A DNA stretch of 62,000 bases from Chrysomallon squamiferum (GCA_012295275.1 CM022670.1:7631712-7693711); one strand, 5' to 3'. Shown: positions 12,060 through 28,400, counted from the first letter of the stretch. The notes: generated from the letters alone by a model not told the origin. Numbers and translations are program-made.

Positions 12060-13600
12060 CATTGCGATTTTGTTCATTATACTGCAGCTCTGTTCACTGC
12101 TGTTTTGTTGTCGCTCGCTGTTTTTGGTGTTAAAGTTTTAATTAAGTCTACTCAGAAATATAAATATTAATTAAAATGCGAAGTAACAGTAGTCCGCATT
12201 TTTATTATTTCTACACTACGATGCTATTAAAAACTCGGGAATGCTTAATGTTAATAAATTAACTAACTGTGGAAACATTTAAATATTCACTGTTTTTAAC
12301 AAATATAGTTTTCTATAAATATTATTTATTAAACATAATAATTGAAATAATTTCAAATATTATTTTTACTCTGCTTTAATTAGAACATGAAATTATGCAA
12401 TATGAACAACATTATGGTCTAATTTGGGACATTTCACATTTTTTTCAGACATTAATGGGGACATTAAATGAAATAATACGATACACCTGATGAAGAAATT
12501 CATACATTTTCTCTGTATTAATTAGCACATTAAATTTACTCAGAGAAACAATTCACAATTAACAAAGAACATTTCACATTTCCTCTGCACTAACGGCGTC
12601 ATTAAGCTGTATAAAACTTCACAGAAACATTCCCCTATTTTATCAGAAACTGTTAATTGCGAGCACCTGTTTATTTCGGACTCGCCATGCTTGTTTTGAA
12701 TATTTGTTTACATACGAGTCGTAAACTTCGATGAACTGATTGAAGACCGACACATATGAGCTTTCTTGGTCAGTAATAAAAAGGACACGTTGCCCAGAAA
12801 CCCCTTAGGGACAAGGTCATCCTGACTGACCAGAGCCGTGGAAGCAGAACAGAAAAATTCGAGTCAAAGGGCTCCCCGCAAGGGGTCTGATTAACCTTTA
12901 GCATAAAACCATTTGACCCCAAATTTAATTGTCTGGCAAATATTGATAATGACTCACGAATGTCTACGACACATCCTTTGAATTTCTGTAACCAGAACCT
13001 AGCAGTTCAAAGGTCACTTAAAATTGAATATTCTCAACTTGAAAATTCATTTAAAATTTAAACTGAATTGATTTGTGTCAGAAATTGTTACTGAAATGAT
13101 ATATCTATTCAAGAAAGAATATATACACACAGACACACACACATATATATATATATATACACATATATACACATATATACACACAAGGACACAAAAACAC
13201 ATATATGCACACACAGACACATGACATAAACACATATACGTAAATTACACATAGATACATTCATACACACATTTTATATATATAGATATATATTTCTAAT
13301 TACCATATGAGATGTTAGAAACATGTATTAAAAACAAATGATATTTTATAATAAATAAAAAAAGACAAAAAGAAACTTATGAAAATTAAAAAAACAAAAA
13401 AAAAAAAACAAAAAAAAAAAACAAAATCTGTCATTTCGGTTAAAACAAATGTGTTTATATTAGATGAACCAAACTTCATTTAAGATCGACAAAATTGTTT
13501 ACAAACACAGAACAAACCAATTTATCATGTACACAAATATAACATGATAACACTGAAAACAATTTGTTACCATAGCAAGAGATTAGCGTGTTTTTAAATA
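9301..13600. other. AT-rich intergenic DNA with short microsatellites
   Basis: No gene seen. Simple tracts include ATT units at 9,581-9,643, poly-T at 10,200-10,218 and 10,289-10,308, ATT units at 10,680-10,716, AAT units at 11,391-11,445, poly-T at 12,028-12,055 and mixed TA/CA at 13,123-13,214. About 12,430-12,640 holds loosely repeated ACATTTCACATTT-like words. A more balanced patch lies at 12,700-12,990. Confidence 0.6.
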
Positions 13601-13619
13601 AATTTTAAAAAAAAAAACG

Positions 13620-14110
13620 TGATTTAAACGATCAGGTGCTGGACAAAATGTTTGCTTTCTGCAGCTGATCAGATCGCGTCTCAGTGATACCAAAGCAAAA
13701 ACTGCTCGCAAAAAACTCCGAGGAATTCTGAGCTATCATTTTAGACAAAACAGCCGTGACGTCACTGATTAAAACTTTCCAAAACAAGCAGTTTTAGAAC
13801 AATTTAAGTTATCTGCTGAGTGCACTTTATGTTGTTTTTTTTGTGTGGTTTTTTGTGTGTTTTTTTGTTTCACTTTTCTTTTGTTTAGTTTTCAAAACTA
13901 ATGCTGCTTTGAAATAGCTGCATGCTGATATCTCTTTCGCTAGTTTAGATAACCGAGTCAGAGAAATTGCTGCAGTGTGGGAAGGTTGTGATATGTGTGG
14001 GTGTTTTACTGTGAAAGTGTCCACATAAAACTTGCTTAAAGATACGCGAAACAATAAATCTGATAACAACACGCTAATGTAGACGAGCCGACTTCTTCAC
14101 TGCACAGATG
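13620..14110. other. Balanced-composition island with a CRE-like site
   Basis: This stretch has fewer simple repeats and more even base use than its neighbours. It contains a perfect TGACGTCA palindrome at 13,757-13,764. No coding exon with plausible splice sites was found. It may be regulatory, but this rests on composition and one motif only. Confidence 0.3.
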
Positions 14111-14309
14111 TGATTTTGTAATCCCAGATTTCGAAGTGTCACATTTCTTGTACAAACATGTCAGTTCCATTTAGTTGTTTCTTTAAATAATTTTTCATGT
14201 AGATTCCTTTTTCTTCTTCTGAAATTAAAAGTAGGGATTATGTCAATATTTAGAAAAAGCATTCTAGTAGACAGAGAGACACACTCATACACAAGCATCC
14301 TAATATATA

Positions 14310-14409
<100 letters not shown>

Positions 14410-14410
14410 A

Positions 14411-15880
14411 ATAGTAATAGATGACAAAGAAATGACGTAAACTTAGCTGCCACTAACTCCACAACAACAAAATTCTTGTCATAAACTTCACCTGAAAGAG
14501 CTGTGAACTGTGCCCTTGACAAACCTACATATACATTAATTTTCTTTGATGGAAGCATGACCACTTTTTTTTTCTCTACGATTTTTCGTTTAAATTACGA
14601 TGGTCCACAAAAGGAGACACTGACAGCGACTGTATCAGTGAATGCTTAGCGAGTTTTCGGTTGAAGGTAATTTCAAAAGAAATCTAAAAATCAAACGGCG
14701 AATCTAAGACGAATTTTTTTTCGTTGTCTTTCATCTTGTGGATTAATGTCACTGAGCGATATTCAGTATATTACACAGATGTCCTGTCCAACATCGAATA
14801 CCTCTGTGTGAATATAAGAAAGCGTGGGACAGGTCCAGAATGTTTTTAAACTTCTTTCTTTAAAGGTTTTTGTACATACGTATGTGTTTGTAAAAAAAAA
14901 AAAAAAAAAAAAATAACTTAACACAAAACTAACATCTGGAGGTGTGATTTAAACAGATTGTTCGAATATTTAATAGCATCTCGTTTGTTTAGCCGTGACG
15001 GCTAAATTGCTTTCGAAGATTTGTTGGACATTCTGTTGTAAAAAGAAAAAATGAAAGTGAAAATAAATAAATGTGGAACATGTGTTTCAAGAAAGCACGT
15101 TATCTACGTTTAGAAATTTAGATTAAACTGAAATGAGAAATACCAATTATAATCACACATACACACAAACATATACAGAAACTTTTGATGCATACCGCTA
15201 CAAAGTAAGTATGTACATGCATATATAAATAAATATATACATACACTGTACATGTATACCTAAATAAACAAGTAATTTGGTAAATGTGAAAGTAAATAAA
15301 CAAACAAACAAACAAATAAATAATAAATATAGGTTTTTAAATTATTCACCTTAAATGAGAGTTACAAATACATTTAACGATTTTCAGTAAATAGCCACAA
15401 CAATAATCATCCAAATTTAGACAAAGAACACATCACCATTATATATATATTTTTTTTTTCTTTTCTTCTAATTTACATTTCCCTTCTAGTCGTATTTTGC
15501 ATTATGCTGATTTTTGTAAAAGATTAAACCTAGAAATAAAGAAAACAGAACAGAGACTGCAGGCTGTAGATTTACTAGTCTTAATTGTATTACTAACCAA
15601 CAATGAAACGAAACGATACATATATATATAAAAAAATATCTTGTTTTCTTCCAGCACTAAAATCTCGGCCGTGGGGTAAAACAACAAGAAAATGTCGAAA
15701 GAAAAATTAGCATGATTTAACATGAAGTAATTGCAATTATAAAGAACGCCTCAATGCATTGTTTGATGGTTGATCTAAGCTGAAACAAGTTAAAGAAAAA
15801 CAATTATTTTGTTATCTGTCCGTCTGAAGGTAACAGGCGAAATGAGGAGAATTGAAAGGTGTCTAGAAATTTGGTTCGTT
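14411..15880. other. Intergenic DNA, no gene seen
   Basis: AT-rich sequence with a poly-A run near 14,892-14,912 and AAAC/AAAT units near 15,296-15,330. No convincing exon or RNA gene. Confidence 0.5.
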
Positions 15881-15907
15881 TAAAAAGTAATTTTAGATAA
15901 TAGAAGA

Positions 15908-16050
15908 CGGTGTTTTAGATTGTACGGTGGATTTAATGAAAAAATACAGAATGGTGTTTTAAACTGTTCGGTGGATTTAGATAATACAAAAACATGGTTT
16001 ATCTTGTACGGTTGATTTAGAAAAAACTGAAGTTTGGATATACGGTAGAT
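15908..16050. repeat. Degenerate minisatellite, about 45-bp period
   Basis: Three diverged units share the words ATGGT/ACGGTGTTTTA, TGTACGGTGGATTTA and an A-rich end, starting near 15,908, 15,952 and 15,994; a partial fourth ends in TATACGGTAGAT. Confidence 0.6.
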
Positions 16051-16104
16051 AACATCACGGTAAGTGTCAGAAAAGATTAGAAGGAAAAGACAGAAACTGA
16101 ATTA

Positions 16105-16400
<296 letters not shown>

Positions 16401-17150
16401 CAATGGTGTATATGTTTGTACTTTGTTACCGGAATTGTTTAATACTTATATTTATAACAGTAATTAAATTATATATCTATATAAATTTCAATATTTTTTC
16501 TTCTAACAAACACCCAAAATTCACAACACAGTCTTCATACACATGCACGCACACTGACCGACAGTCATACACAATACATTTACACGTCCCCTTATACAAA
16601 GCATAAAGGTTTCACGACAAGACAGTACGTTCAGACACACAATTAAATCCCACCCAGATTATAGATTATACAGCTTAACAGGTGTGGTATCATTTCACAT
16701 TATTACTTTCACAAAGAAAGACTGGAAAAATAAGTATTTTTATCATCTATCGCTACATTTCCAATCTCTTCTTATTTCTTATCATTATCTACCGAGTTAA
16801 TACAAAATGAATGATATCATTCTATAACACGCTTTGACATCTACTCTCTACATTCCCTTCAATCTGTTGTGACGGGTCTGAAAGTGATAATTCGAGCAGT
16901 AAATTTGTTTTCTCGCCAAATCTGATAAAATGATTTCTTCAGCCACCAACAATGAGGTAGAAATAACTTAGACTTTTCATTATTTTTTTATTTTTTTATT
17001 TTTTGTCTTGTTGATAGTTCTTTAAATATTCGGTGAAGCTTGCCAGTTGAAATTGAAATATGTTTTTCATCTTTATAGTTGACAAAAACACGTGTGCTGT
17101 TCTCACCAAATCCAGTTGATTAACAAGCACTGGCGTACGACTCAGGCGGT
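16401..17150. other. Intergenic DNA, no gene seen
   Basis: AT-rich sequence. I saw no exon, RNA gene or repeat beyond short homopolymers. Confidence 0.5.
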
Positions 17151-17154
17151 TTGT

Positions 17155-17691
<537 letters not shown>

Positions 17692-17694
<3 letters not shown>

Positions 17695-19240
17695 TGAAGA
17701 AGACAATGCCAATTGTGGCAGTCATTGAGATTGATCCCGTGATCCACGAAGCCTCAAGCAACAGCTATTTTACTGAACTGCAGAATGCTATTTGTTGTCT
17801 GTGTAAATTTGATATTACGTCACACGATGTAGTTACTCGCCGCTGACTAATCAGTCTGATTAGATCACCATGCTAAAAGTGTACACTTGGGAACAAAGTG
17901 TGAAGACATTTTAATGGGTACAGATTATTCTTGACATCGCGTGGCTCGTCACGCTAGATAACTTTTGGCCCAGATCGTTGGAAGATCACGTCGTTAATGG
18001 TGATGACGTCACAGCGTCTGTACTTTCCCTCCGGGTGATATATCACGTATTTACATATCAAGATGAGTTTAAATTTCATTTGACTTACTACGTAGAAATG
18101 CAGTTCTTTGTCTTCTGAGACTGTTATTAATATATTTGTTTGCTGTCTACGTTTTATATTCTCTGAGATAATAGTCTTAAAGTGTTTAAACAATTTTTTT
18201 TTCGTAACTTTGAGATTTTGAATAAAACAAAGACAGTTAAGTTACAAAATACTGTAGTAAATTACACTGCAACTACTACTCCTAATAATATACTACTATC
18301 ACTACTAGTACTGCTATACTACTGCCACAACCACCACTACCACTATCGCTACTACTACTACTACTATATATGCTGTACTACGAGACATCTAAGGTTTATG
18401 AAAAAAATTATTCGCGAGACACTCTACATAAAAGTCCCTCTCTTGACGGGACATCTTTGTTGCATGACTTCTCCTGCTGCTTGATGGCCAACCACTTAGT
18501 TCAGACAACAACGCCAACGTCCTAGTCCTGTCATTCGCTAATCCCTGATTAATTGTTTTTAACTACACCTGCAATAAAGACCTTTGATATCTTCCTGTGA
18601 AACTAAGTGATTATATCGAACGACTCGCAGAACGACCGTCACATTGTGGGCCTTGTTCGTTTTATGTTCACATTAAGCAATGGATTAAAAATAAAAACGT
18701 CTTCGACGTTTGATTTAAACGTGTAAGAAATATGAGAAAAAAGCTTTCTGTCGAGAAAAAAAAAAAGAAAGATCTTTTGTCGTGAAAGAACTCGCGGCTG
18801 CCTTTAATGTCAGAAAAACAAGAGGAAACTTTTTGCCTTGGATGTCGTACTCGTTTTCAACGATAGTCTTGATCAGAGGGGAATAAATTTGTCCTTTTCC
18901 TCTACAGAGGGCTAAGCCTCTAATGGCTTTTCGGTTAACTGATGCCGTCTCCGTTGATGGTAATTTTACGACGTCATTAAGCGGCGTCACACATTAAAGT
19001 GTCGCCGGAGTTCTGGCCGTTGTTTAGTTTATAAGAAACGTACAGTCGGGGTCATGTTTGCGAGCTTCACACTGCAGGTGTGTTTGACACTGGAGACTGT
19101 AAGAATTCACGTTGTCCAGTCACTGCACTAATACTTGCCATAACAGTTGAACTGTTGGCTTCAGCATCTCTGGATATTGGGCTCGCTTCCTGGTAAGGGA
19201 TCTAATTTATTACCGCTACAGCCCATTTCCACTGACATTG
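17692..19240. other. Mixed-composition intergenic DNA with CRE-like site
   Basis: Patches at 17,700-18,060 and 18,590-19,240 are more balanced in composition than the surroundings. TGACGTCA is present at 18,004-18,011. An imperfect CTA-rich stretch lies at 18,260-18,370. No open frame here shows a recognisable domain. The role is unknown. Confidence 0.35.
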
Positions 19241-22200
19241 GAAGCTAGCAGTTCAGTGATATATCTGTATACTGCGATAAGTTGTAGTGATAACTGTTAA
19301 ACTGTTCGCGTTAGTATAACTAACTAACGAGTTCGCATCCTATTTAAAACTAAACACTTTGTATGATAGAATACAGTTTTATGATACACACCTTCCCAAG
19401 AATAGGGGAAGAAAAAATCAAACCTTGACTGTAGTGATGTAAATAAATATAGCAGTAATAACATCAATATTATTAGCACTGGTAGGATCGTGAGTGAGAG
19501 TATTGCTTTTATTTCATTACTGCTGGAAAAAATAATTTTCACAATTATATAGAAATAAATAAATAAATACCTTTAAAATTATTTTTTAAAAATACCCACA
19601 AACATATATTCACAACATATACAACTAAAATTTATGAATATGTCGGTAGAAGATATTTAACATAAAAAAAATTCAGCCAAGGTCTCTTATGAGAGAATTT
19701 TATAGATATGTACATTAAAATAAAACTACACTTCCTTTCAGACAAATTATATTTTAAGATTCAAATAAAATATTTATTTGTTATTTTATGTGTACTAAGA
19801 GGAAGTTAATACTTATTTTAATGCAGAAATATGTAATTTATACAAGTCAGCGAGCTGGGAATGGTAATTACGACTAGGATTCTACGAATTAATTTAATAA
19901 CTTTGTAGGTTGTTGTTTTATCTTAATCAGTTCTGACTTATGAAACAGTAACACAGCTATTAGCCTTAGTGTGAGAAAAAGTTGAAAAAGGCATAGCGAT
20001 AACCTGTTGATCCTGAATAATAAAATAAAAATATTTTCGCTAAATCTGCAACCATATGACTTTTATATCTGTATAAATCTGCTTGTATGTCTGCCTTTCG
20101 TGTTGGTTATTTGAATGACATTTAAAAAAAAAAAAAAAAAATTATTTTGTTCTTCTCTGTTTTGTTTTATATATTTATTAATTAATTTTGTTTGCTTGCT
20201 TCTGTTTTTATTTTTATTTATTTTGTTTTATTTATTTATTGATTTATTTATCTGAATATTTAATTTTATTTATTTTTGAAACAGTCGTTCACACATTTAT
20301 GCGAAAATGTTAACATTAATATCATTTATGCAATCGTTTCAAAACAAAGTTCAATAAAATCAGTCATGATTCTTTCTTTCTAAAAAACAAAACAATGTAG
20401 AAAAAAAATCGAGTAAAATTGCAAAATCATTATCGAAAAAAAAGAAAGGGGAAAAGAAAAAGATGAAGGCAACAGAAAAAGAAAATAAATGAAAATCGAC
20501 CAAAATTCTTTAGTTTTCCCACAGAAATATTTCAAAGAAAATTTGATCGAAGATTGACCTAAGAGAAACATTAAACGCAGATGGGAGAAAGGGGAAACGG
20601 TGTGTGTGTTTGTGGTTATTTTTACATCAGCTGAAACGTCTTGGCATTTGTTCTGTACGACATCCGTTCTCTAAATAAAATATAGTTATAAAAAAAGTTA
20701 GGCAGGTGAATTAGGACAGTGATATATAGATACTAAACGGTTAACAATCATTTTATTAAGCACACTAAAGATAGGTTCCCCGTAGAGATCCTGTCCAAAT
20801 ATTAATACTTGATACTAATCTTTTCTGTTATATTTTTATCGGGCATTTCTCGTATGAATAATAAGCGTTGGGCGAAAACTGAAGATTTCGATCTTGGCAA
20901 AATTAGTTATATTTTTCTTTAATAACAACCCGGAGGGCAGAACTCGGCAAGGAGTAGAGAAATGCGATATCGAGGTGGTATCAGAGAAAATTACCTGTCG
21001 TTTATAGGCAACGTTCTGTGAACGGAGACATCTGTCGGACTTCAAACCTGTTCTGACCGATTACTTTGATGTCTTTATAGCAGCGTGGCGGCCACGGTGT
21101 CCGGGTACATAGCCCGGGTTTTACGACTGGCTTCTCTCTCACCAGAGCATTACCTTTGTGTGTGCAGCAGAGTTTATCACGAGCCAGTTGCCCATCCGCG
21201 CATTAAGCTGTCTTTACGTTTGATTTAGAATATACATTTTCAATTCACTCGCTAGATCCGTACAAAATGCAACATTTGAGATGAACAAAGCGATCGGTGA
21301 ACTATTTAGTTGCAGTAGAAGGTGAATTCATTTTACCGCTTAGTTATGATAATTTTATTGCAGGCAAAGTGGCGAGTGGGGTTTAAAAACGTCAGTCAGT
21401 TTTGATTTAAAACATAAGGTTTGGGTGTAAGAACATGGGCGGAATATCTAAATTAAAGGATATACCTTCGCTTTGACAAACTCTGACCTTTTTGCTGAGT
21501 GCTCGAACAAAGTCTGAGGCTCGAAATTTGTAACATGTGCTGTATAAATCACAGTGATAATTTTACTGTTTGGTTCCGGCGACCAGACCAAGTTCGCAGA
21601 CCTGAACGTGGCTTTTCCTGCCTGCTAATGGATAGATATCATTTGGATACAATCAGAGAAATTTTTCTAATTCTGCAAATTGTCTGTATGACTTGCAGAT
21701 GTAAGGAATAAAAATATCTTTTGTTCTCTGATTATTTTTAATGGTTATTGTTCTCAGTGGGTGGGCGGCATGTTTAATAATTATAAATATATTATTAGTT
21801 GTTTCCACACACACACACACACAAACACACAAACACACAGACACACACATACATACACACACACAAACACACACATATGGAAAACTAAGAAACAAGATGC
21901 AGAATGTTATCATTTTATTTTATTTAGAGTGTTTATTTTGATTTCACTTATAAAAGAAAGAGATAATTATATATTATTTATAAATAAATAAATTTAATTT
22001 ATTTAACATTTTTATAATTTTATACTCAGCATTAATATGTTTATTTATTCTATAAAAAAAAAAAAAAATAAAAAAAAAATTAAAATTACTCTGCTTCTTA
22101 ATTTTACTTTAAAGAAATCTGAAGCTATACCCTCAACTATCACACATAATTATTTATGAACCAAAACCGATCCCAAGGGAGTATCCCTTTTATTTATTTC

Positions 22201-22940
22201 CTATATTTTTTCCTTCTTCTTTTCATTTTCCCCTTTCTCACCAGAAAGGAAATCTAACTAAATTTCTTTAGCCATGTATGAAATATAATAACGCCTGATT
22301 TGTTAAATTGCGAGATCAAACGAGATGTCATATACAGTGTACTGGTACTCGTCTGTTGAGTCAAGCGTAGCAAACTGAAAAGTAGAATAGACTGAGTGAA
22401 GTACGATATCAAATTATACAGATTAATTAGCGACACGTTTTGTTGAATATCAGTCGGCAGAAAAAAAATCAAAATGGCCGCATTCGTGAAAGAAACGACC
22501 GCGCTACCTAGCGGACCACAAAATGTCTTTTGTTATTTTTATAAGCTGAAATTGGATTCGCTATTAATGTAAACTTTTGTCACCTTTCTCAGTAGACAGA
22601 ATTTCGAGGGTATATAATGTCTCTTTTATGGACAGTTGGTGATTTGGGATTCCTCAGAGCTGCGCGTATAACTTTGTATTCTTTTCATTGTCAACATTTT
22701 TTTCATTGGATCATTCGCCTTTGTGGTCCCGGTGTGCTAAATATATCACGTTTTTTTGGTTGGATTATTTTGAATCACAATTTGTTGCACTTGATGATAT
22801 AATTAACACCCTCTATGTCAATAACCCTCCCCTGGGGGTTAGAACGTGTTACAGACTAGGTTGTGTGTATACGCTTCATAATGTATTTAAATAGAGTAGC
22901 TGTATTAAGATACAATCTTTATACAAAGAATATTTATAAT
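19241..22940. other. Intergenic DNA, no gene recognised
   Basis: Mostly AT-rich, with a more balanced patch at 20,820-21,340 and CA-rich repeats at 21,806-21,876. No domain, tRNA or mobile element recognised. Confidence 0.45.
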
Positions 22941-23131
<191 letters not shown>

Positions 23132-24480
23132 GGCCATTCTTACTCTTTCTATCCCTCTTTTTGTATCTTTCTCTTCATATCAACTTGTCTCTTTATCTGT
23201 ATTTTTCTCTTTCCATTTTGTGTCTCTCTCAGCTTTCTCTTTATTTGTATTCGTATCATGTAACGTGAATAAAGCAATTATCTGTATGTAATATATTAGA
23301 TTATCTGATTTCTTATAAATACATATACATACCTAAGCATATCTAGATACACAAAAGAAGCACGCAAGTATTAACACAGTCAAATATTTAGATAAATGTA
23401 AACTGACAAACAACAGTTTAACTAGAGAAGAAAATAGTAATTCAATAAATGCTTTCTCCAAAAAATGTTCATCTTGATTATTGGAAGTTAAATAAATAGA
23501 TATTAATAATGTTGCTACTTTTTAAATGTTTATCACTGACCAGGTTTAATGAAGACAACACCACTACTATTATTATCAGTTGAGATATATACATCATGTT
23601 TTACAGTTTTCATTTCCTGGTATTTAATCTTTTTTATATCTGTCTAATAAACGTGTATGAGATAGCAATCACTCTAACAAATGTCTCTATTTCTGAATCT
23701 ACTATATACATAGTCGATTGCTTGGTGCGAAGAAAAACTCATAAAAAGAAGTCATGGCATGTTTGTGTCTGAACCGATTGCTGTATTGTTTCAAACTGGT
23801 TTCTGAATGATATACAAAACCTCATTGTCAAAACGTCTATAGTCTGCAGGCCATGCAATAAAAAACTGAAATTGCTGTACTACGGAATTCTCGTTTCCTG
23901 TCGCTTATTTGATTCTTCTGTAAATGCCAACGGTTTCTAGAAACAGTTAAAACTGGAACATGAGGAACCAGTCGTCTCTGGTGTTTGTAACTAGCTACAT
24001 CTGTTGATAAAAAAATTCTGATCATTTCACAATGCTGGAGAATGTGCGATCGTTTCGTTGTGTGGTTAATCCTTGACGTGTTTGTATCACTCAAATATAC
24101 AAGCACATCTGCCATGGACAGTCTTTGTCTTAGACAAAAATGGCGTCTTTGGATCAGATATCATTTTATATTTTACTGGTATCTTCAGTTTGTTTAAAAA
24201 TTCTAGAAAGTTTCATTAAAATGGATCCTATTATTTAAAATTTCAAAAAGTAACAAAATGATTTGTCAAGTATTATGTGATATGCAGACCGTTCATATAC
24301 AGATATATCGTAAATGTTTACATCTGTCTGGAGCATACATAATCATATGTATATATACAGCAGTAATGGTAAGTTAGTTGTACTGTTAATCATATTTGTA
24401 GCATAAGTTAAAATTTAGTGGCAGTGGTAATAGTAATACATTCTGTCATAGAAGAAGCATTAAACTCTGCGACCCTCCCT

Positions 24481-24486
<6 letters not shown>
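23132..24486. other. Intergenic DNA, no gene seen
   Basis: AT-rich. The stretch at 23,830-24,130 is more balanced in composition, but no exon structure could be built there. Confidence 0.45.
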
Positions 24487-24572
<86 letters not shown>

Positions 24573-24590
24573 CTGTCTGTCTGTCTCTCT
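24487..24590. repeat. CT, CTAT and CTGT compound microsatellite
   Basis: CT units are followed by CTAT units and then CTGT units, a graded compound microsatellite. Confidence 0.92.
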
Positions 24591-25434
24591 CAAACAAACA
24601 TTAATAAGTAAAAACATGAAACCTCTTTTCCGTGAATCCCCCTATAAACAAATTCGAGGTAATTATCTTCAACAGATGTTAAAACATTTAAATTAATTTT
24701 AAGCTTGTTAGTTTTATTAAACAAACAGTGCTAAAACAGCACTCTCCCCTCTGACATTTAAAAAAAAAAAAAAAAAGAAGAAGAAAAAACATCATGTGTA
24801 TGTAATACAACCCTTTAACGCTTTAATGACCGTGTAATGTACGATAGCGTGCACCGTTATCTGCGGTTCGCAGGAACCACGTTTCTACAATCGGTTGACG
24901 TCGACGCTTTTGCAAAAAAAAAAAACGAAACCCGCGTAAAGATGTCAACCACTGGAACCCAGACTCTGGCGATAAGGAACGAGTGGAAATGGTCGACCAT
25001 CAGACGGTCTGTTTTTGTCAGGGCCATGTTTTACACACCCATTAAGAAGCTTTATCGAGCTGCAATCTTGCAGGAAGAGCAATAAACAAGAAAATGTCTT
25101 GGCAGTTTGTTCCTGTTTTATCCCTTGCTTAAGAAAACTGTGTTGCTTTCAGTAATAAATCGCATAAACTCCAAGAAAGTTTATCTCTACAGTTTTTTGG
25201 GGGGTGTTTAAAAAAAAAAAAAAAAAAGTTTCTTTGATGGAGAAGCCAGTAATGTTGCATATAAACAAATGGGGTTTATGATTCATGTGGCTTTCATCTA
25301 AGTGAAAACGAGCTGAAGAGTAGCAAGGATGGTATCGTGTAACTCTCAGGGCCGGGTCCAGCCGTGTTTGTAGAGGAGGTAGAGTTTGTATTTGTCGTCA
25401 TGTAAGAGAGGGGCAAATCCGGAGTGTTAATCAA

Positions 25435-25499
<65 letters not shown>

Positions 25500-28400
25500 A
25501 ACACACACATACATACAAACACACACGTGTACATTCATATACATCTAGATATATTCAGTGTAACAGTATTACACACAAACTATGACCGAAAGCCAAACTA
25601 TTCAGATTGCACGACACATATATAAATTGTTTCAAAAATTACATGATACTATACTCGTTCGTATTCGATATAACATTATTATTGTTTTGTATTTCTTAAA
25701 TCATAGAACAAAGATAAACCGCTAAAACAGATCGATTACTTGGTGTTAAACCAAAAATATTCCAGTTCGGACATCTTGGGCAGATGAACATTTAATCTCC
25801 TACAGTCAAGCACATTACATGTAAAATAATTAAATAACACACGTTAATAGTGGATGAAAAATCTTGTGACATCTAAGGGTTACAGTTGGATCCGACAATT
25901 GAGAATAGTTTACAAATATATAAAGTTAGCAATGAAGAGGAAATAGTGAGAAATAATAGGTTGTATTAACTGCTTGTTTTCCAAGTCTGTACCAATACAG
26001 CGCCATTATTAAAGTCAAAGATAATTGAAATAATGTGGCAACCGCTAAACATAATTTGTATTTGTAAATTATTTTTTATTTGTATATTTCTTCATTTTTC
26101 TCTTCTTATCCTATTTATGTTTTTCCTCGTCTTCTTGTTTTTATGATGATGATGATAATGATAATAGTTACTATTAACACTATTATTGTTATCGCAGTTG
26201 TTGTTGTTGTTGTTTTTAATTATTATTATCAATAACTTAAATAAATATTACTTCACTTTAATGCATACGCGTTAGCATACAAATTATCGTATTCACGCAC
26301 ATGCGCATACGCACATACATTCACACAAACATACACATATTTTTTTATTTTTTTAAATTCCATATAAATCACAATCAATAATCTATAACTACTACTACTA
26401 CTAATAATAATAACTTTATGATGATGACGATCATCATAATCATCATCATTATGTTCGTCATCATTTGTACAAACATCTTTAAGCCAAACTTCAAAATCAA
26501 ACATTCGGTACACAAACAAGCTGAAAGACATTTCAGTTGTAATTTATGATAAAACACGCACACTGTGCAGACGGAATGCACGTGTTGTCAACACGCATGT
26601 TTCCTGTGTGAAAAAAAAAAAAGAGAAAAAAAAAAGAAGAAGAAATAACAAAAATACCACACATCACCAGAAATACGTTATTTGTAAACTAGAAATGCTT
26701 CTTGCGCGAAGCTTAGAGTCACTGTTACAAATATCCGAAGATAAAAGATATATTTTACCCAGATTTGACATTGTTGCAAACTTAATACACGTGTGCGGTT
26801 TTTTTTGTTTGTTTTTTTTTGTTTCTGGGATATTTTTTTATATATTTTTTTTATATTAGTGTGAGAAAAATGGAAACCCTGCAAAACATGCTGTTGTTAT
26901 TGCAGTGGAATGTCTGAATGTAAATTAATGTGTTTCTGTATGACAAAGAGTTTTAGACTCTTTTTTATTTTATTTTTTTGTTCACAAGGAAAAGAATCAT
27001 ATTGTGTTAGGCACGGTGTGAATGCATGTAATAGAGAAGTAAAGAGACAAAGAGTTATCTATTCTGACATGTTATTAGCATGTTTTAAAAATGTTAGTAA
27101 AACAAAACAGTTTTCATCATCATCTTCTTCGTCAAAATCATTATAATCGTTCATTATCATGTCGATTATAATCATGATTATTATTATTGTTATTGTTGCT
27201 GTTATTATTATTGTCGTAGTTATTAATATTGTTATTGTTTATTTTCTAAATATATTTATTATTATTATTATTATTATCATTATTGTTGTTGTTATTGTTG
27301 TTGTTGTTGTTATTATTATTATTATGCATTAACCAAAGTACTTATGTAAGACAAAAAAAAATGTAACGGGATAAGTTGACGTAAAAACTGACAGATAAGT
27401 TGCTAGATATGATAAATGTATACTCACTTCTAAGTGCATTCTCAAATAAGACTTCATATACCAAGCATAATGTGATCCGTGTTTTGTGTCTGTGAGTGCG
27501 TATGTTTATATATCGTGAACGTAAGTCTTTTTTCTGTGTCTAAATAAATAAATAATTGTGCAAATATACACATGTACTTACTATAAATACGTGTACAGTA
27601 GGTGTGTTAAGAAAATCATAATATTCTGGAGAAATCGCTTGTTTTTCTTTCCCAGCAAACGGTGCGTGTCAAGTCTGCGAGCATGTTGTTGCAGAACCTA
27701 AAGAAACACGTTGTAGTCGTCGTTATGGCAATTATATGACTCCCAGAAACGACAAATATTTAAACAGGGTACACTTCCAAAACAATGCACATCTTGAATA
27801 CAGATATATTAAAAAATCAAATCCATATGTAGAACATTGAAAAAACAATCATAAACATTCAGTTCTGACAACCGCAGCGTTGAATCACTCACAAGACTTT
27901 AAATTTTTTTTTTCTTGTTATTTTGATTTTCATATTTTCTTCATCTCTCAATATGACGTCTTAGTTCTTTATTTCTTTTTAAATCTGTTCTTTGTTTTAT
28001 TTAATTTTAATTGTTTTAATTTAACTTAATTTAATTTAATTTATTTTATTTTATTTTATTTTATTTGTTCGTTTGTTTGTTTATTTATGGCAGAATAATG
28101 TATAACTGAGTTAATCAAAAGCTTCTCAAAGTTTTCATTATATTAAATTATCATCGGCTTTATTTTCAGCAACGTAGTTGTTTGTTGTTTATTGTGTGTT
28201 TATTGCTATTTCATTAATGAATTTATTTATTTATTTATTTATTATCATCATTATCATCATCATCATCATCATCATCCACATCACCATTATCATATTTAAT
28301 GGTGATTTTTTTATGGTTATTATTACTGTTGTTTATGTTATCGTTCACATTTTCATAAAAATACTACTTTATTTTATTATTATAAAACAGAATCTTCAAT

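Noticed and set aside
18715-18990. 91-codon minus-strand open frame
   Set aside because: No known motif and no exon signals; it runs through an A-rich tract that gives FFFS.
24837-25085. 82-codon plus-strand open frame with less biased composition
   Set aside because: No recognisable domain, no splice or promoter context, and it contains a poly-A run; not enough to call a gene.
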